Shown: positions 44,300 through 56,426 of the stretch, piece by piece | Position numbering within the stretch: position 1 is the first letter of the stretch | How the letters are laid out: each line of letters opens with the position of its first letter | Assembly: GCF_036588685.1 (NCBI RefSeq) | Contig: NC_086381.1 | Coordinates: forward strand, 50,963,431 to 51,027,430 | Origin: Mytilus trossulus | Taxonomy: Eukaryota; Mollusca; Bivalvia; Mytilida; Mytilidae | Direction of reading: 5' to 3' | Length of the DNA stretch: 64,000 nucleotides | Notes under the pieces: model-generated | The model's database searches: none | What the model was told of the DNA's origin: nothing | The model's input: the letters and a program-made list of their open reading frames with translations, nothing else | Program-made: the position numbers and the translations under genes

Positions 44300-45778
44300 C
44301 AGGGGCGTAGCTAGGTATTCATTCAACTGTAGGCACAAATCGGCAGGGGGTCTCGGGGCCGCTGAAGGCCCCCAGCAGGTCCAGGGCAGAGCCCTGGTAG
44401 GGGGTTCAGGGGGGCGTAGCCCCCCGACGGAAAACGGTTTTCAGCGTTTTAGCTGCAAAATTTATGTACAAAAATATTAAATTTACTGGTTATTTAATCA
44501 TGGAAATTATAATATACATGATGAAAAGTTCGAAGAATTATGAATAATTTACCGTAACATCTGACTGGTGAAAAACGCAGTACAATCGGAAATAAAAAAA
44601 ATATTTCATAGTATGCATTGCCCAGCATAGATCAGCGTATCCCTTTAATTAAGCAGTACACCCTGTTTGGTATTTTCATATTTAAGACTATCCCGTTCTG
44701 ACTGATATATACATTTAACTTAATTTATAGTACATATTGACGATCCTTCATAAAAAAAAATTAGGCAAGTCGTTAACACTGATATTACTATATAATCAAA
44801 CTATCCTTTTGGCTAGACATCAACCATCAATCTTTTGATTCTTAAACCTTCAACCAAGCCACACAAACACATAGTCGATGCCTAATCCAAAAGTTCTGAT
44901 CTGTTCATACTATCGTCACAAAATTCAAGAAATGCATATGTCTTTATATCCTCTACTGTAAAATCCCTACCTGCTTAGAAATTTTAATAATTGTGTTCAT
45001 TACACGCAGATCTGAGAGTACTCAAAATTACTGGAAGCTAGTTGATTGATTGATTTCTATAAACATCCAGTGTCAAATATTTATGCAAATTCAGGACAAT
45101 TTTTTTTTACAATAAATGCAACAGGGAGCTAGGTCCTGTAATAGGTGCCGTACAGAACGAAGGTCTGGAAATTTGAAAATGGCATGCATTGGCATGGTAC
45201 ATGATGGATAACTTGGATAGGAGCAGAAATTTTGCATTTCAGTAGACTAAATACGAACTCCTCAAAGAGTGGCATTCTCTCTACAACTAGGCATCGGATT
45301 TAATGTCCCCATTCTGACCAGACGTGACTGCGTATTTATACATCCTGCAAAGCGTAGGGCAAAACGGACGACCAACATTGGCAAAGGTTTGATTGTAAGT
45401 CGGGTGAAGACAATTGGAAAACTAGTTGAAAACTAAAAAAAACTAATTAAAAAAATCATGTGTCTAAGTTTTGGTTCATTCAAGTTTTGGTTCATAAAAG
45501 TGAAATGATCAGTACCAACAAATGACCAAAGTTCTAGTTTATAGTTTCTATATAAGGTAAAATCATATAAAAACATTCAATTACATGTATATCCAATATC
45601 CTAAGGACGAGAGGCTAGTGTACACCTGAAATTCGATAATCAAAGAGTTTTGACAACTTCACTGGCGTTCATCTACAGATAACGTTGTTTATTATTTTTT
45701 TTAATTAAAAAAAAAAAAATTGTGAAAAAATTATGTGTAGGCACGTGCCTATAGTGCCTAACGGCAGCTACGCCCCTG
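44300..45778. mobile_element. CAGGGGCGTAGCT-ended transposon in a SINE, 5-bp TSD
   Basis: Ends CAGGGGCGTAGCTAGG and AGCTACGCCCCTG; CATCT repeated on both sides (44295-44299, 45779-45783). The empty site is visible in the SINE tail at about 31165-31185. 1479 bp, non-coding. GC-rich snapback (gggggcgtagccccc) at 44413-44425. The ends look hAT-like, but the 5-bp duplication is shorter than the usual eight. Confidence 0.8.
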
Positions 45779-45834
45779 CATCTGTTGTAGGGTTGTCACT
45801 GACTCAGACGTACTTATATATATATATATATATA

Positions 45835-46104
45835 TTTGTTTAAATATACTTTTTCACTTTTTTGGTCTTTTTCACTTGTTTGTGCTGTTTTTAGACCCTT
45901 CTACAACGAAATTTGTTTGACATGCTTTTAAAAATATATACGAGTCTAAATTGAAAACTACGTTCAAACCTATGATTGCGTTGGATAAAAACCGCAATTT
46001 TTATACGTGTGCATGTCAAACAAATTTCGTTGTAGAAGGGTCTAAAAACAGCACAAACAACATTTTCCAAAAGACCAAAAAAGTGAAAAAGTATATTTAA
46101 ACAA
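45835..46104. repeat. Foldback 1 of 3, ~90-bp arms
   Basis: Arms 45835-45925 and 46012-46104: tgtttaaatatactttttca, gacccttctacaacgaaatt and their complements. The arms match closely. Confidence 0.9.
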
Positions 46105-46227
46105 AACGCATTTGACTAACAGGTCGAACAACTGATGTTCTTCAATTGTTCTCTGCCATTGGCGACTGCCAAATAAAATTGATCACAAGATGTAACAAAC
46201 TGGATCTTAATATAAATTTAATACTAA

Positions 46228-46380
46228 TATATATAGATTGCCTAACAATGTAATTTTAACACACTTTTTAGTATGTAAATATAAGAACATTCTTATATTT
46301 ACATACTAAATAGTGTGTTAAAATTACATTCTTATATTTACATACTAAATAGTGTGTTAAAATTACATTGTTAGGCAATC
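46228..46380. repeat. Foldback 2 of 3 with a partial arm duplication
   Basis: Left arm gattgcctaacaatgtaatt to atgtaaatataagaa; the right arm contains the ttcttatatttacatactaa segment twice in tandem (starting 46285 and about 46330). Confidence 0.9.
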
Positions 46381-46484
46381 TATAATTTTATTTGTGTAAT
46401 TGAATTAATCTCTGTACTGATTAATCCACACTCCCATAGATTTGTATGTCATGTGCTGCTATTTATAGGCACTTATATAATGTA

Positions 46485-46608
46485 TCGAATTTTCAATCTT
46501 GGTAGGGAAATATGCTTCATTAATTATCTTGGACGTTTTATGAAACAGAAATAAAACGTCCAAGATATTTAATGAAGCATATTTCCCTACCAAGATTGAA
46601 AATTCGAC
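46485..46608. repeat. Foldback 3 of 3, ~55-bp arms
   Basis: cgaattttcaatcttggtag to ttggacgtttta and complement, with a loop of about 14 nt. Confidence 0.92.
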
Positions 46609-47904
46609 CTTATATTTAACAACGAACCATTCGAATTCATATTTCAAATAAAAAAATCCATTTGGACACCTGTACTATATGTATAACACGTCATCTTACC
46701 TGAAGATCTATGAAAGCAGTGAAAGTACTAGTAAAAGTGATGAATTGAAACCGTTATTATCTTTCATTAATTTTCTTATATATATATATATAAAGTTTGT
46801 TTGCCTTATTACTTTTTTTTTTAAAATAAAATGACTCGACAACTGACTGTCTGTTTTAATCACGAATATAAGACCACGTTATTTCCAATCATTAAAGATT
46901 AAAAATATCTGACCAACTTTTATAAATGAATTCACCCAATTTGCTTTCTAATAACTAAATATATTTTTAGCATTTTCTACTAGTCCTTGTTCAGTTTTAA
47001 TCCAAATTAACTTTTCGGGATAAGTGCTTAATTGTTTTATTATTTGAATAATGTATGGTATCTGTATACATACTAGCCAAAATATTTCAATATTCTATTT
47101 AGGTATTTTTTTTAGCACTTTTCGGTTATTCCGTTTACAATTTATAACTGATGTCATGAGCGATTGAAAGTAACAATACAAATCTACAATAATAAGACCA
47201 CCTTTTTCGTATTTGTGTTTCTTCTCTTTATCTTTCAGTGTATTAAACATGAATTATGCTTCAATAACATTTACAAAAAATATAGGTCCTCAATTTGATA
47301 AGTTATATCAATATTTCTAAATGCTCAACATTAACATTAAATAATTCTTTAAATGTTTTGAAAACTAATATAATGAACAGACAATACCTGTAAATTGTCC
47401 TAAAATGCTGTGAATTGACTATTCCAGAAGGCTGTTGTTTTACTTTATGCGTCTATGGCTTTGAGTGGCCCATTTTATAGCAAGGTTTGTTTGAAACGTC
47501 TTTCTTTTTGAGAATTTTCAAGGTTGTTTTTAATCGGTGTAAGTGGGTTAATAAGAAGTGCATCTGCATCATGTACATTAAGTATTCTCAGTACTCATCT
47601 GTGTTTTTCCTTAAAATCTGATTGGTATGAATTATAATGACACAGTTTGATGTCAAAACAGATTCAAGTAGATTTCTGAGAAAATGATAAACAAAAATAT
47701 AACATGTATTACGCACTTTAGATTACTTGCACTCTTGACACTGTTTATATAAAATAAAATTAATTAACCGAAATACCGAGTTCCACGGAAAATTCAAATC
47801 GGAAAGTCCCTTACCAAATGTTACAGTACTGCAATATACTGCAACAATTTCTTCATTTGGCTACTAAACATTAATGTATACTAGTGCAGCAAAGTGGACG
47901 CAAA
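46609..47904. other. Spacer
   Basis: AT-rich sequence with (TA)n at about 46778-46792; no gene recognised. Confidence 0.35.
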
Positions 47905-48145
47905 ACTATACTCCGAAACATACAAATGAATCAAAATTTTGAAATAAAAACACACAAGACTAGCAAAGGCTAGAGATTCATGACTTGGACCGATGCAGAG
48001 AGAGGCGAAAGATACCAGAAGGATAGTCAAACACACAAATTGAATATAAACTGACAACGCCATGGCTAAAAACAAAAGAGACAAACAGACAAATTATAGT
48101 ATTGAAAATGCTTTAGGGTGAAGTAGGTTTTGTGAGATCTCAACC
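47905..48145 (-). repeat. Mussel dispersed repeat, reverse orientation
   Basis: Motifs accagaaggatagtcaaac, aaactgacaacgccatggc; related to the forward copies at 9620-9770 and 51597-51760. Confidence 0.65.
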
Positions 48146-48257
48146 CTCTACCTATTCTTCTTGCCAATGTTGAACAAACAAACACATAGAAAAACGCAAA
48201 GTAAAATTCATTTTAAGAGTTTGATGCTAGAATTGGTTACAGAAGAAACCTAGGAAA

Positions 48258-48647
48258 ATGGCATATCAAGGGATTAAACCGGAAGGTGATTGGGACGATC
48301 TATCCGACCGTTTGAAAGAGTGTTTGTCAGAGATAAGGGACTGGATAACTTTAAATATTCTGAAACTGAATCAGGACAAAACAGAGCTTATCGTCTTTGC
48401 TCCGAAACATCGAGTCAAACAGTTATCAAAGTATGAGCTACCCTTCGATGACACTATTTTAATTGATGCGAACTGTGTTAGGAATCTGGGAGCGTTCTTT
48501 GATAAGTCTATGAGTATGGATCAGCAGCTAACAGCCGTCTCAAAATCATGTTACCACCAGATTCGAACCATCGGAAACATCTCGTTTTATTTTATACTTA
48601 ATTTCTCTCAAACTATTAAGCTGATTAAAAAAAAAACTTGGCAGTAA
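48258..48647 (+). pseudogene. LINE reverse transcriptase fragment
   Basis: A 129-codon frame with DWDDLSDRLKECLSEIRDW, ITLNILKLNQDKTELIVF, CVRNLGAFFDKSMSMDQQL and SKSCYHQIRTIGNIS. This is the region just after the catalytic FADD box in jockey/CR1-type non-LTR retrotransposons (the W-x-x-x-N-x-L-K-x-N-x-x-K-T block). The catalytic part upstream is missing, and after IGNISFYF the frame loses family similarity. It is a dead fragment. The local ATG is not a true start. Confidence 0.8.
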
Positions 48648-49369
48648 TGCTTATCAAATTTAGTGATCCAAGTGAAAGTAATATAAAGACTGAAGTATTC
48701 GGGTTATGAAGCACCTATGCATTTTATATGACACAAAAAGGCAGCTTCCTTCATCACCAAAGTCTTGTGATGTCTAACCTAATTTTATATGAATGGTGTT
48801 AACCATATATTTCGATTTGACTTTTGTTATGTTCTTCTTGACATTTTGTCTCATGATGTATCTTAACTATACTTAATTTTTTCCATGTGCAAAAAATATT
48901 GATCCCCCTCTGTGTATTTATAAAAAAAATCGAACCCCCCTTTTCCACACACAGAAAAAATTTAATCCCCCTACATTTTGACCAGCCCACCCTCCCAAAT
49001 ATAAAATGAGAAGTCCCTTAGTTCGTGTAAATAAGAGACAAATTGCAGATAATAATAAAAATTACGATTAATGTTTCCCTGAGACACAGATGTGTAACCT
49101 ACTTCCTCAGTAAAAATGACTTTTAAAAAGGTACATGAACTATAAATCACACTGTCATTATATGAAAATAGGATGTAGTATAATTGCCAACGAGACGACT
49201 ATCCATCATTTGCGTTCTGTACGTAAATGATAGAAATGATAAGTAATGTTTTAAAATTACATTATAGTTGACATGTAAAGCCACAACAGGATTGAAATTA
49301 CAACAGGATTTCTCGGAAATATATTTCAATAAAAATATGTTTTTAACAATATTTTGGAGTGGGGTGATA
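48648..49369. other. Spacer upstream of lectin gene 2
   Basis: Contains a scrap of the 'tataattgccaacgagac' repeat at about 49178; no exon seen. Confidence 0.4.
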
Positions 49370-49400
49370 TGACGTCATAAAATAATGTTATATATAATAC
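49370..49400 (+). promoter_or_regulatory. CRE plus TATA box before lectin-2 exon 1
   Basis: TGACGTCA at 49370-49377 and a TATA-like ttatatataata at 49388-49399, 54-66 nt ahead of the ATG at 49454. The order and spacing fit a compact core promoter for the following signal-peptide exon. Confidence 0.5.
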
Positions 49401-49453
49401 CGAACGGATACTGTAACTGTGGGCTTAGGTTGATAAAAAGAACTGACGACGAA

Positions 49454-52400
49454 ATGGTAGGCTTGAATGTTTTTGTAACATACTGTGTACTCCTGGTTTC
49501 TGTCACAGAGAGTTCTTGTAAGTTTTGAAAATAAGGGTAGAAAAATGAATTTATGAAAATTCATTGTTAAATTAATGAACTAAATTATAACATGTAAATT
49601 ATAAAACTAGAAATCCCTAATGTCCGAAACGGTTGACGCAAACATAACGTTGGTACTCTGAATTTAATTTAAAAAAAAGGCAAAGATAAGCGCGAATAAC
49701 TGTTTAGTTAACATCTTTTATCAATAGTTTTATTGTGTTAATACTATAAATATTTAAATTGATCGATACATTTTAATACTATTTTTATACCTATTTATAT
49801 ATTAATCTATTTATGCATTGTTTGCCTTTTATTTTATTTCTTTATTCCCTTTAGATCTATGAAGTACTATAGATCACGGACTGACCTTATTTTTAGAGTC
49901 GCTGACCGGTAACGTTTGCGTTATGCCATAACTTATGGTTTGGTTATCGTAAGGATTCTGCTGTAGAACTGCCGGTAATTATAACCTGACTCCATTTCTG
50001 AGTCACTGACCAGTTTCTCTTGCTGTGTGAGTTTGTTGTTTAGTAGGCAGAATCGGCAATAGTACTGCCAATTATGCCTGTTTTAGACACTGACTGTTTA
50101 CTGATGCAGTGTAATTTGGTCTACTTCGTTGTTCATGACGTTATTGTCTTTTGCACTGACTGGTACGGTCTAATTAGGGCCCCGCCTTTAGGCGGGTCGC
50201 CCTATAGTGACCAGTCTGTCCGTCCGTCCGTCCGTCCGTCCGTACGTCTGTCTGTCCGGCGTAAACATGTCGCACCGTAACTTGAGAACGACTTACCCAA
50301 ATTTCATGAAACTTAACATAGTTGTTTCTTATGATGGTCAAATGATCTGTATACTTTTTGGTGAAAATAAGATTTAAACTTTTTGAGTTACGGCACTTTG
50401 TAACTAAAACAGGGGTGTGTTTTTTCACATGTCGCACCGTATCTCAAAAACGATTCTTGATTATGGCTTAAAACTTTAAACACTTCTTAGTTGTATTAAT
50501 CTTAATATCTGTATACTTTTTGGTGATGATTCAAAATTTTCTTTTTGAGTTATTGAGTATTTTGTAAAAAAGGGGGAGTTTTTTTTTACATGTCGCACCA
50601 TATCTCAAAAACGATTTATGATTATTGCTTAAAACTTTACACATGTCTTTGTTATATTAATCTAAAGATCTGTATACTTTTTGGTGATGATTCAAAATTT
50701 CATTTTTGAGTTATTGAGTATTTTGTAAAAAAGGGGGAGGTTTTTTTTACATGTTGTGCCGTATCTCAAAAACAATTTATGATTATTGCTTAAAACTTTA
50801 CACACTTCTTTGTTATATTAATCTAAAGATCTGTATACTTTTTGGTGATGATTGAGTCAAAACTTTATTTTGGAGTTATTGAGTATTTTGTTAAACAAGG
50901 GAGGTTTTTTTTACATGTCGCGCCGTATCTCAAAAATAATTTATGATTATTGCTTAAAACTTTACACACTTCTTTGTTATATTAATCTAATATGTAATCT
51001 AATAATGTATATTTTTTGGTTTTGATTCAAAATTTTATTTTAGTGATATTTAGTTTTTTTGTAAAAAAAAAACAGGGTTGTGGGTTTCACATGTCCCGCC
51101 GTGTCTCAAAAACAATATATGGTTATTGCTTAAAACTTTCTCAGAAACTATATATATTTATGATTATTGCATAAAACTTCCACACAAGACGTCGGGCGTA
51201 TCATGCGCTCATGGCGCAGCTGTTTATTAATTTTAGTTCATGTATATGTCTTGGAGCTTAGTATGCCGTCCATTTTCTCTGAACTAGTCACACATTTGTT
51301 TTTAGGGACCAACTGAAGCCCGCCTCCGGATGCGGGATTTTCTCGCTGTGTTGAAGACCCATTGGTGGCCTTCGGCTGTTTTCTGATCAATGGTCATGGG
51401 TTGTTGTATCTTTGATCAAAAACTTTCGTTACTACATGTATTACAAAAATTTAGCACAAAGCATTATTCAGTTTTTACAATTTACCTTTAAATGTTCTCG
51501 TCCTGAATATACTCTAAAATTTTAACTGTTAAACGTCACGGAAAATATCCATTCATCCATCCATTCTTATTAGTGTAATGCAAATGGCGGTAAATTCGAA
51601 GCACCAGATCATCCCTAGTTTTTCGTAGGGTTCGTTTTGTTCAGTTTCTATGTTGGGTTTTGTATACTGGTAATGTCTTTCGGTCGTTTTCGGGTTTTTA
51701 GCATGGTGTTGTCAGATTGTCATCGCCTTATGAGTTTGAATATCCCTATGGTACAGGGTTGATGACACAAAACACAGGCTAACTGTAGTTGAACAGTTAC
51801 TATTCAGTTTGCAGTTTATGTTAAGCGGTTGATGAATAGAACGAGAACAATTGCACATACATTTTCTCAATAGAGCTTTCTTACAAATTGACGAAAGGTA
51901 CGCACGAACGTAAAGGGAGCACGCATTTCATTTCTACAATAACAGTTAAAAGAGTCTTTGTTTTATCCAGTAAAACAGCATTCTTTTCTAAATCAAGTTA
52001 AATTAAAAAAAAATAATATCGCAAATATTACACTATTTTAATATAATCAAACAGAGAAAAATAGTGTCAAATACACTTACGTCCGATACGTTACTTACCT
52101 AAACCACGAGTACACACATTTCCGCGGGAATTTTTTAAGCACGAGTTTCACGATTAATATTTCAATAACATTAATGAAGTTCATTAGTCTAAATTGAACG
52201 ACAAGATTCCCATTTATTTTTATTTGTTACAGTACACTTTCAGCAAATTGTCAAAGTGGAATATCGAGATTTGCTAAAAAATGATGCTACAATGTTTTTA
52301 AAAAGTAATGTTGAATAAATGTAGAAAAAAAGACTTTGTAAACCAAGAAAATAAATCTACAATTTTGCACCATATATATTGTGGATTTTATAATGTCGAT

Positions 52401-54669
52401 TTAACAGTACACATGTTTGGAAGATAGCCGCGAAGTTGTCCCTTATCGTCCAGTGGCTAATATTTCATGAATGTTCGGGACTATAGGCAAAACGCAGTTA
52501 TACGCTAAAATAACCGTTCCATTGCTCCCGTGTATCATATATACACATTTAGGGGGGGATTAATATTACCAGGGGAGAGGCGATGATTCAAAAGTTATGA
52601 AACGAGCACCAGCATATAGCATAGTATGAAGATCATCTTTTTTTCTTCATTTTCATTTTATTATTTTGAGCGTTGCAAATTTTGAATCAAGTATTTGTGT
52701 TTCTGTTAGGGAAGAAGACAATGAATTTGCTTTGACATTTTCTTAGGTTAAACAGGGCAACATTGTAATATTGAAGAGTGGGGAGGGGCCGGTTTTTAGT
52801 CTTCTCGGGGCATTTTGTTCGTCTGACTACTCTATATTTAGAATATTTTTTAGTGTTATCTCCTCCGACCTGGTGGTATCAATAATCATATTCTAACCTA
52901 TCGTACGTCCCGAAATCCTAAATATATATCTCAAGAAAAATCCAATTTTATAAGTGCATTTGCATGCACGATAATTGTCCGAAGTTCCACGACTATTATT
53001 TAAATATGTCAACATAAAGGATCCCTAAAACGAGTCTTACGTATGATTCGTCAAGCATACGTACCTTTCGTCAATTTGTAAGAAACCTCTATTAAACATT
53101 AAGAATTACAATGTATCTTCACTTCGAAGGTGATCTATATATTTTTCTATTTTTTCTACGGAATGCGTGCTAATCATTTTGGTCACAGTAGGATATACCA
53201 CAAACGATACTATGACATGTTATCATTTATTAGAAACATATAAATAAGAAATTGTTGTTAAAGTACAGTGTTTATATCACATTCCAGACAATCCTGATGT
53301 TGAAAGTTTGCAAGAGGTAGCAGAAGGAAAGACATCCACTCAAAGTACGCAACATTCCAGTTATAAACCTGGTAATGCTAATGACGGAAACCTTAACACT
53401 TTTTCGCACACCACTGACGAGCAGTCACCATACTGGGAGGTTGACCTTGGTCGTAATTACAAGATCAGACAGATCGAAATATTTGCACGGAGAGACTGTT
53501 GTGGTAAGCTGGTTTGTTAGAATTATAAAGTTAATTGTCTAATATGTTTTATATCAATAAATGCAACAAGTGACAGTCATTGGCAACTAAACTTTGACAC
53601 AAATATTGCACCAAAAGCTGCACAGGAGGTAAAACAACTGTCCGCCCAATATAATTAGATTAAATTGACTAGGAAATTATGAGCTGTAATACTGATACAA
53701 AGGGATAGATAAGCCATTGTCCTTATTGCATATACAAAAGATGTGGTATGATTGCCAATTTCACAACTATCCACAAGAGACCAACATGACACAGAAATTA
53801 ACAACTATAGTTCACCGTAAGGCCTTCAACAATGAGCAAAGCCCATACCACATAGTCAGCTATAAAAGGCCCCGAAATGACAATGTAAAACAATTTAAAC
53901 GAAAAAACTAACGGCCTTATTTATTTAAAAAAATGAACGAAAAACAAATACATGTATGTAACACATAAACAAACGACAACCACTGAAATACAGGTTGCTG
54001 ACTTGGGACAGGCACATAGTTACATGTTTTAACATACATAATGTGGCGGGGTTAAACATGTTAGCGGGATCCCTACCCTCCTCCTAACCTGGGACAGTGG
54101 TTTAACAGTACAACATAAGAACGAACTAAACAAATCAGTTGAAAAAGGCTAAACTTATCAGATGGACAAAAATACAAGTAGACGTGGACGGTTACTTGTA
54201 TATCCTAACAACAAAAAAGACACTAGGTACAGATCCGATAGTACTCGCAGTTAACTGACAGCTAGTTCAAAGCCTCTTACAACTAATAAGAATTGTGTAC
54301 GAAACCTATGACCGTCCAGAACTTTCTTGTATATATACAAATAAACAGTCTCTGCCATTTGTAAAAGCTCAGACACGAAATGACTTTTATTTTTTTATTT
54401 TTAAATAACTGTTTTTCTTGATTTTAAGTTTTTTAATTTATGTTACAGGTGATCTTATCCGCAAATTAGATATAACCGCGGGACCATCACATAATCTGAT
54501 GACGCGTTGCGGTTTTTACTCAGGACCTGCCAAGACAAGAGACCACCTGGTCTTTGAATGCAGACCGATAATAAATGGCCGTTACGTAAGAATTCAGAAG
54601 AATGACTCGACAAACCTAGCTTTAGCCGAGGTGCAGGTGATGGCAATTGTTGACAAGACAGTTGGATAA
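49454..54669 (+). CDS. F-type (fucolectin-like) secreted lectin, gene 2
   Basis: Exons 49454-49517, 53288-53503 and 54449-54669 (TAA), both introns phase 1, joined frame 501 nt, 166 residues. Exon 1 is a short signal peptide (MVGLNVFVTYCVLLVSVTES) with a strong donor (gtaagt). It is unrelated to exon 1 of gene 1. The lectin exons are about 95% identical to gene 1: VAEGKTSTQST, YWEVDLG, ARRDCCG, TRCGFYSG, FECRPIINGRYV. The fucose-site pattern His-x26-Arg-x-Asp is intact here (HTT...ARRD), while the following basic position is Leu, with Arg two residues later. Intron 1 is crowded with repeats and a 1.2 kb transposon. The exon 1 assignment rests on phase match and promoter, not on cDNA. Confidence 0.78.
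49518..50159. other. Lectin-2 intron 1, left part
   Basis: No recognised element; a set of 'cactgacc' and 'gactgaccttattttta'-like words recurs at 49860-50100 (tagatcacggactgacctta, gagtcgctgaccgg, gagtcactgaccag), a decayed short repeat. Confidence 0.4.
50160..51225. mobile_element. Element with (GTCC)n and ~165-bp tandem units
   Basis: Starts after gggccccgcctttaggcggg, then a (GTCC)n run (50217-50242), then six units marked by tctcaaaaacgatttatgat-like sequence at 50277, 50442, 50603, 50764, 50928 and 51104. Ends with gcgctcatggcgcagctgtt. Typical bivalve repeat; frames in it are spurious. Confidence 0.75.
51228..51410 (+). repeat. Mussel repeat fragment
   Basis: gagcttagtatgccgtccat, tgaagcccgcctccggatgc, gttgaagacccattggtgg; same family as 2215-2475. 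Confidence 0.7.
51411..51872 (+). repeat. Left end of segmental duplication (with 7976-9880)
   Basis: 51411-51598 matches 7976-8150 (aaaactttcgttacta, ttgttctcgtcctg-like, aatggcggtaaattc). 51597-51872 matches 9620-9870 (catccctagtttttcgta, agcatggtgttgt, gaacaattgcacatac). Confidence 0.75.
51873..53089. mobile_element. TA-flanked non-autonomous transposon, 1217 bp
   Basis: Inverted ends (tttcttacaaattgacgaaa, ggtacg) at 51873-51903 and 53059-53089, with TA at 51871-51872 and 53090-53091. Lectin gene 1 has the empty site at about 9868-9886 (cctcattagacattt). No transposase frame. TA targets suggest the Tc1/mariner group, but the ends are not diagnostic. Confidence 0.88.
53735..54100 (+). repeat. 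Mussel 'gattgccaat' repeat in lectin-2 intron 2
   Basis: Orthologous position to 10490-10830; slightly longer, with an extra tacatgttttaacata near 54020. Confidence 0.75.
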
Positions 54670-55500
54670 AGAGACTTGTTTCTCAATTGCATATATATAT
54701 CACTTGAAATATAATACATGTATCTCAAAAAGTTTGATTAAATACGAATGGGAGTCTTTTGTCCTCATGGATAACAAATGACAGCAAACAATTGGTAAAA
54801 AGTTTTAATGAGGAAAGCGAATTTTTATGCAAGAATATTTGGACATAACTCCGAAAATAAAGCTTTATTTTAAAAAGTACAGTAAATGTTTTATTAGTTT
54901 ATGTAGCAAGAAAACAAGAGGGTTACCCTATGTTCTATCTTCCAGAAGCCTTTTATAAGATGTGTATTTTTATATTTTATTCAATTTAACCTATATATTT
55001 AGTTTTCTCATTTAGTAAAGCTTTCGCCATTTACCATTCTTATGTCATATCAATTTTGCGTTACACTAACTTGTAGTACATTTGATGAAATATATAGCCA
55101 ATTCTTATCTGATTTATATTTTCCCCTAACGGTTGATTATTATCTATCGAGTATGAGCTTAGTTCTTCATTGGTCAAAATTCAATTATGATGTCAAACTT
55201 TCTTGCTTTAATCTGAATTTCCTACTCCTGTTCACATAGGGAGATCATGTTTTTGTCGATCATTGGTTGGAAGATTTTGATTTTATTTGAAAGCATATAT
55301 TCTGAACTCATTAAATTTGCCCGACACCCTTCAGACTTAAATGGTCACCCACTAATATTACGGCAAGAGAGAACAAAACGATTAGACAAAAAAAATAATA
55401 ACTAGGCAACACGATTGAAATAACCAGACTAACACACAACCTTATGATAAAATAGACAAAAACAAAGAAAAAACATATGGTTCAGATAGTGTGAAAGCTT
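54670..55500. other. 3' flank of lectin gene 2
   Basis: Paralogous to 11341-12180. An AATAAA at 54856-54861 (aaaataaagc) could end the transcript; the matching place in copy 1 reads aattcagat. Confidence 0.55.
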
Positions 55501-55645
55501 CTCAAGACCTATTATAGCTGACTATGCGGTATGGGCTTTGCTCATTGTCGAAGGCCGTACGGTGACCCATAGTTGTTAATGTTTGTGTCATTTTGGTCTT
55601 TTGTGGATAGTTGTCTCATTGGCAATCATACCACATCTTCTTTTT
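55501..55645 (-). repeat. Inserted mussel repeat, reverse orientation
   Basis: tagctgactatgcggtatgg, aaggccgtacggtgaccca, gtctcattggcaatcatacc. Absent from copy 1 at the matching point (about 12185), so inserted after the duplication. Confidence 0.8.
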
Positions 55646-55739
55646 TTTATATTTGATGTTTTACCACGTTTTTGTATTTTTTGTTACAACTGAAATCACG
55701 TATACGGTATTTAAATGGTAAAGTGTCCGTCGCCTGTAC

Positions 55740-56260
55740 TAAAAAAAATAGAATTTAAAACACGTAGAATCAGTGACATAAAACTCGGTATGCATCTGTA
55801 TAAAATATTAATTGATTGATCTATTGATTTGTGATTACCGCCACTTTCAGCACTATTGGCTGTTTTGTGGCGGTCAGTTTTATTTATGGGGGAAACTGGA
55901 GTGCCGGGAGAGAACAACAGAAAACTGACAATGCTCGTCAATTAAGATTCGAACTCCTAACCTTAGTGTTGACAGGCTAGTTATACAGTTGTTGGACTAC
56001 TTAGACCAATCGTCCTCCGAGGATTCCTGTATAAACACAATAAAGGTTAAAATTTCATTATTAAAGCATTTTTGTTCAATGATTGCAGTTTTCAGTATCT
56101 TAAACCAATCCACATTGAAACGGAAACTTCAGATAGCATCAATATTTCTCGAAACCATTTATTTAAGAACCTCTATTGATTTTCTAAGGTATACATTCGG
56201 CGCCAGAAGAGAAGAAACCAACGAACGATCGAGAGTATAGAAACATAAGGATCTAATCAT
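55740..56260 (+). repeat. Dispersed repeat, fuller copy than 12396-12690
   Basis: Adds attgattgatctattgattt and ccgccactttcagcactatt before gaaactggagtgccggga, plus a longer right end. Recognised as a mussel repeat. Confidence 0.65.
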
Positions 56261-56426
56261 TAACAGAACAATCAAAACCGTGCAAATTACTTTTGCCGGA
56301 ATGAGTAGCAATCTCAGGTTTAGGTACAGCTAAATGATATATATATGCAATGTATCATTTAAAATGTTTTTAGTGCAGAAGCACTAGATACCAGGCCAAC
56401 TGTATCTTCTGCATGTGACTGATATA

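Noticed and set aside
50174-50437. ORFs around the (GTCC)n run
   Set aside because: They arise from a simple repeat and its flanking mussel element.
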